16,023 bases of DNA from DASPKA01 sp035628335 (lineage in GTDB: Bacteria > Patescibacteriota > Doudnabacteria > UBA920), in NCBI GenBank assembly GCA_035628335.1, contig DASPKA010000076.1:1-16023 (forward strand). The letters run 5' to 3'. Numbering within the stretch: position 1 is the first letter of the stretch; every line of letters begins with the position of its first letter. Of this stretch, positions 13,505 to 16,023 are shown piece after piece. A program made the translations under genes and the position numbers. The notes under the pieces were generated by a model that saw only the letters and a program-made list of their open reading frames with translations, was not told where the DNA came from and did no database searches.

Positions 13505-13508
13505 CGCT

Positions 13509-13590
13509 TTGGAGGGAAAACCCCAAGAAGCGGTTTTCCCTCCAATACCACCCTTTCCGTACTGAATTTTGTTCCGCAGGGAGACCCTGC
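13509..13590. other. Two hairpins inside the pilin cluster
   Basis: TTGGAGGGAAAACC (13509-13522) pairs perfectly with 13532-13545 around a 9-base loop. GCAGGG (13576-13581) pairs with CCCTGC (13585-13590) around AGA. Both lie in the 102-base gap between the second and third pilin-like genes. Neither is followed by a T-run, so full termination is not expected. Attenuation, an RNA processing site or an inserted small repeat are possible. Confidence 0.55.
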
Positions 13591-13606
13591 TACACAAAAA
13601 CTATAT

Positions 13607-14392
13607 ATGATGAAAGAGCAAAAAAAACAACTTGCAGGGTTCACAATCGTTGAAATGTTAGTAGCTATGACAGTGTTTGTTAGCACTTTCGTGGTTATTT
13701 TGGATGTGTTCTCAACCACTATGCGAGTGAATCGCCGCGCAGAGGCACTGGTTACTGCCAGCCAAGGCATGCGTAACTTTATAGAAGCCCTGGTGAAAGA
13801 AATCCGTAACTCTTCCATAGACTATAACTACGCTACCACCTTCAATGGAAACTACACCATGACAGGCTCAGGGGCTCCATGTGGAGTGACATCCGGTTCT
13901 TCTGGTGGTACAGGGGTAGATATTTACAGGCCTGCTGGTGGGTACATGCTTGGGCTTTCTAAACACAGAGATGATGGTATTTATGAGTTAAACTGTTACT
14001 ATTTTTCAGATAAGAACTACAATATGCCTGCAAGCCAAGCTGCGGTTAATACTGCAAATGCATCCAGCTCGACTGATGATGACTATAAGTATTTGGCATT
14101 ATATAAAGTTATAAATGGAAATACTGGCTCTGCTATTCGTGAGTTGCTGAATAAGTCTTCGGATAATTTCACAGTGGAGTATTTAAAGTTTTACGTTGGT
14201 CCTACAAGCTCTCCGTATTTGTCGCGCTCCACAGGCACCACAAAAGTACCTGGAATCGAATCTTTTGTGACAATAGTAGCAACATTTAAGGTAAAGTTAC
14301 CCGGAATGAACGAAGCAGATGCAATAACCATCCCGTATCAGACCACGGTATCTGGAGATGTCTATGACCTTCCAGCTATAAGTAGCTTTTAA
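13607..14392 (+). CDS. Type IV pilin-like minor pseudopilin (PilW/GspJ-like)
   Basis: The 261-residue product starts MMKEQKKQLAG followed by FTIVEMLVAMTVFVSTFVVI. The prepilin peptidase site is after G11, with F at +1 and E at +5. The globular part opens with an amphipathic helix (RRAEALVTASQGMRNFIEAL and a following KEIRNS) and continues with Gly/Ser/Tyr-rich beta segments, consistent with PilW/GspJ-like proteins. Two adjacent ATG codons (13607, 13610) make the exact start uncertain by one residue. No Shine-Dalgarno is visible. The next gene starts 20 bases after its stop, supporting co-transcription. Confidence 0.82.
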   Translation: MMKEQKKQLAGFTIVEMLVAMTVFVSTFVVILDVFSTTMRVNRRAEALVTASQGMRNFIEALVKEIRNSSIDYNYATTFNGNYTMTGSGAPCGVTSGSSGGTGVDIYRPAGGYMLGLSKHRDDGIYELNCYYFSDKNYNMPASQAAVNTANASSSTDDDYKYLALYKVINGNTGSAIRELLNKSSDNFTVEYLKFYVGPTSSPYLSRSTGTTKVPGIESFVTIVATFKVKLPGMNEADAITIPYQTTVSGDVYDLPAISSF

Positions 14393-14412
14393 CAGCTTTT
14401 GATCATTTAGTT

Positions 14413-15318
14413 ATGGTAGTAACTCAAAAACAAAAAGGTATAACGCTACTCCTCGCAGTTATAGTTCTGGCAACTATAACGGCTATTACTTTTTCCATTG
14501 CGGGAATTATATTAAGCGAGGTGAGAACGGCAAATGACCTTTCATCAACTGAGCCTGTTTTGTATACTACCCAGTCTTTCCTGGAGCTGGCACTTTTTAA
14601 AGTATCAAATGCTCTCCCGGAAACACAAAATCTTCCCGGCAGTTCTAACTCACGCGACGCACTCTCTCTTGACCCGGCAACTCAGTTTACTTTCGGGACT
14701 CCAGCCTGCGACCCTAATACCATAATTTGCAAAGCTGCACCGCACGACAACCCCGCAGATGTGTCTCAATCGAGCAAATTCAACAACGTTCAAACTGAGT
14801 CTGTGGTAAAGTCTTTAAATAACGATGATATTATTTACGACACTATCATTTGTTATACTACTACTTACTGCGCAGACATAAACGCCTATGAGATTTATGA
14901 TTCTACAAATCCGACAAAGTATGACAGCGGGTATAACAAAATAGAAGTATATAACCAGGGACCAGACCAGATCGATGCTCTGCTCTGTAAGACCTCAGAT
15001 ATTTTAATGGCAGAATGTACAGACACAGCTTTTATTGCCCCAGCAGGCACACGGGATTTGCGAACGGCTCAAGGTGTAAGTGGGGCGAATACTCCTATAA
15101 CATTTTGTGCATTGCCCGCTGGCAGATACAGTTTGTACTTGCGCAAGTCTGCGGCTAATCGGCAGGCGCGAGTTCTTATAAAAGCTTACACAGGCAGTAC
15201 ATGCACGTTTGGTACTGGGACTATAAAAGGATTGCCGTTGGTTGGTTCAGTCAGAGTACTTATAAACGCAACCGCAAAAGGCGTATATAGAACTTACCAG
15301 GCGATAATTCCAAAATAA
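14413..15318 (+). CDS. Pilin-like protein lacking Glu5 (PilX/GspK-like)
   Basis: The 301-residue product starts MVVTQKQKG followed by ITLLLAVIVLATITAITFSI. The prepilin cut is expected after G9. The residue at +5 is Leu instead of the Glu found in the other three proteins of the cluster. Loss of Glu5 is typical of GspK/PilX-type subunits thought to sit at the tip of the filament, and its last place in the operon fits that reading. The exterior part contains cysteine-bearing segments (FGTPACDPNTIICK; TIICYTTTYCAD) that may form disulfides. It is followed at once by a terminator. Confidence 0.8.
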   Translation: MVVTQKQKGITLLLAVIVLATITAITFSIAGIILSEVRTANDLSSTEPVLYTTQSFLELALFKVSNALPETQNLPGSSNSRDALSLDPATQFTFGTPACDPNTIICKAAPHDNPADVSQSSKFNNVQTESVVKSLNNDDIIYDTIICYTTTYCADINAYEIYDSTNPTKYDSGYNKIEVYNQGPDQIDALLCKTSDILMAECTDTAFIAPAGTRDLRTAQGVSGANTPITFCALPAGRYSLYLRKSAANRQARVLIKAYTGSTCTFGTGTIKGLPLVGSVRVLINATAKGVYRTYQAIIPK

Positions 15319-15340
15319 AAACGGCAACTGGCCGTTTTTT
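15317..15340. terminator. Terminator after the pilin cluster
   Basis: AAAAACGGC (15317-15325) pairs with GCCGTTTTT (15331-15339) around AACTG, with T to 15340. It overlaps the last stop codon. The A-run on the left arm gives the minus-strand LysM transcript a T-run too, so it probably serves both convergent genes. Confidence 0.85.
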
Positions 15341-15345
15341 AGAAG

Positions 15346-15717
15346 TTATTTTTTTGGAACCAGAAGTTTCTGGTTTTCTTTGAGCATGAAGGGGGCGGTG
15401 AGGTTGTTGATCTCGGCGATTGTTGTCCAGGGGACATCGTAGGTTTGGCTAAGACCATAGAGTGTATCTAGCTTGGTAACTGTCACTTCAATGAAGCGGT
15501 CTTCAAGTTCAGAAGTTCCGAGGACTTTGCCGGCATCCTCTGCTTTCGTGAGGGGGGCTTTGTTAATAAAAATAACAAAAGCTTGTAAGCCAATGAGTAC
15601 CGTTAGGAAGAGCAGGAGCAGGCACGTGAATTTTAAAATTTTGAACTGAGAAGGCTTCCGCCCAATGCCAAGTTTAAGCTTGGGAGACAAGTCTATGTTC
15701 TTTGTTTTGAAAGGCAT
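15346..15717 (-). CDS. Membrane-anchored LysM-domain protein
   Basis: LysM domains bind the glycan chains of peptidoglycan. The 123-residue product has a basic N-terminus, one membrane helix at about residues 30-51 (FTCLLLLFLTVLIGLQAFVIF), a short Ala/Glu/Lys-rich linker, and a single LysM near the C-terminus (~77-121: LDTLYGLSQTYDVPWTTIAE, then INNL and LKENQKLLVPK). No catalytic domain is attached, so it is probably a cell-wall anchor or scaffold, with the LysM outside. It is convergent with the pilin cluster, which may be coincidence or a link to filament anchoring in the wall. It has an extended -10 promoter of its own. Confidence 0.85.
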   Translation of the reverse strand: MPFKTKNIDLSPKLKLGIGRKPSQFKILKFTCLLLLFLTVLIGLQAFVIFINKAPLTKAEDAGKVLGTSELEDRFIEVTVTKLDTLYGLSQTYDVPWTTIAEINNLTAPFMLKENQKLLVPKK

Positions 15718-15721
15718 TATT

Positions 15722-15743
15722 GTAGTTTCACGAGTAGTTTCAC
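15722..15743. repeat. Tandem 10-bp repeat in the LysM gene leader
   Basis: GTAGTTTCAC occurs at 15722-15731 and again at 15734-15743, separated by GA. On the minus strand it lies between the predicted transcription start (~15747) and the ATG at 15717. It could be an operator or an RNA-binding site; nothing in the sequence decides. Confidence 0.5.
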
Positions 15744-15751
15744 ACTTTTAA

Positions 15752-15768
15752 ATATTATACCACAATTT
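15752..15768 (-). promoter_or_regulatory. Extended -10 promoter of the LysM gene
   Basis: On the minus strand this reads AAATTGTGGTATAATAT, identical over 17 bases to 4034-4050. It contains TGG followed by TATAAT, and transcription would begin about 30 bases before the ATG. Confidence 0.65.
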
Positions 15769-15791
15769 TTCGGGCTTGTGGATAAAAATAA

Positions 15792-15825
15792 AGAACCTAA
15801 GGAAACAACCGTTTCCTTAGGTTCT
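15792..15825 (-). terminator. Terminator of the partial gene at the right edge
   Basis: A perfect 15-bp stem pairs 15792-15806 with 15811-15825 around a four-base loop. On the minus strand it is followed by TTTATTTTTAT, so it should end transcripts coming from the right, 35 bases after the stop codon at 15861. Confidence 0.75.
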
Positions 15826-15860
15826 CGCCACGTGTAAGTGCTACTCCCAGACAAAGTCGC

Positions 15861-16022
15861 TTAGGGTTCCATCGAACCCCTCTCTTCGGCCATTGCCCCG
15901 AAGTCTTGTGTCTGGGCAGTGGTCTTCACTCCCCTTGCCGCGTTTTTTGGAATTTGCTTAAGTAATTCCTTCACCCACTCGTCCAGTTCGTAAGGTGCTG
16001 GTCGACGCCTTCTTAGGCTGTA
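15861..16022 (-). CDS. C-terminal fragment of an unknown protein (cut by window edge)
   Basis: The minus-strand frame is open from the window edge to TAA at 15863-15861 and gives the last 53 residues of a protein. It is rich in charged residues, with an Arg stretch (SLRRRRPAPYELDEW) followed by VKELLKQIPKNAARG and the end AEERGSMEP. No domain is recognised. A terminator in the right orientation just downstream supports a real gene. Its composition appears more GC-rich than the core genes, as in the two other orphans in this window. Confidence 0.5.
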   Translation of the reverse strand, partial: YSLRRRRPAPYELDEWVKELLKQIPKNAARGVKTTAQTQDFGAMAEERGSMEP

Positions 16023-16023
16023 T

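Noticed and set aside
13501..13818. Minus-strand 105-codon open frame over the pilin gap and start of the third pilin gene
   Set aside because: It lies opposite the clear prepilin signal of the 13607 gene, and its frame is kept open by the palindromic gap.

Overview
The window reads as a chromosomal segment of a streamlined Patescibacteria/CPR bacterium, most like the Parcubacteria. This is inferred from gene content and style. Housekeeping genes (ftsH, tRNA-Val, rnc, polA, rpsT) are interleaved with small orphan membrane or exported proteins. A type IV pilus-like pseudopilin cluster is present. Most core genes lack a Shine-Dalgarno, and many short intergenic gaps carry strong hairpins. No insertion sequence, CRISPR array, rRNA or prophage gene was seen.

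Layout, left to right. Bases 1-309 hold a palindromic repeat-like stretch and then a conserved leader element. ftsH (310-2217, +) is followed by an orphan gene with a good ribosome binding site (2261-2677, +). A stand-alone ATP-grasp ligase related to the cyanophycin synthetase ATP-grasp module (2729-3928, -) is convergent with the orphan across a 15-bp hairpin. From the divergent region 3929-4079 starts an exported protein with an embedded pseudopilin-like domain (4080-5594, +), then a small two-helix membrane protein (5610-5891, +). After a terminator and a perfect 34-bp palindrome come tRNA-Val(GAC) (6051-6125) and rnc (6210-6890). polA (7107-9845) encodes a complete three-domain Pol I, and a membrane protein with CorA-like topology follows (9861-11033). 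rpsT (11079-11342, -) and a second orphan with a ribosome binding site (11504-11887, -) face left. The second orphan is divergent from four pseudopilin-like genes (12009-15318, +). A membrane-anchored LysM protein (15346-15717, -) and the tail of an unknown minus-strand gene (15861-16022) close the window.

The most notable observation is that ftsH and polA, about 6.8 kb apart and functionally unrelated, are preceded by nearly the same ~97-nt sequence. It ends at the start codon in both cases and contains conserved hairpins and a four-codon minigene whose stop changes TGA to TAA between copies. This looks like a duplicated cis-acting leader RNA or regulatory element. Other points of interest are a divergent promoter pair that appears to share one self-complementary -35 hexamer, inverted arrays of 7-nt repeats next to the tRNA, a tRNA T-loop with C at position 55, and probable leaderless transcripts for several genes. 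All promoter, terminator and structure calls come from reading the sequence by eye.
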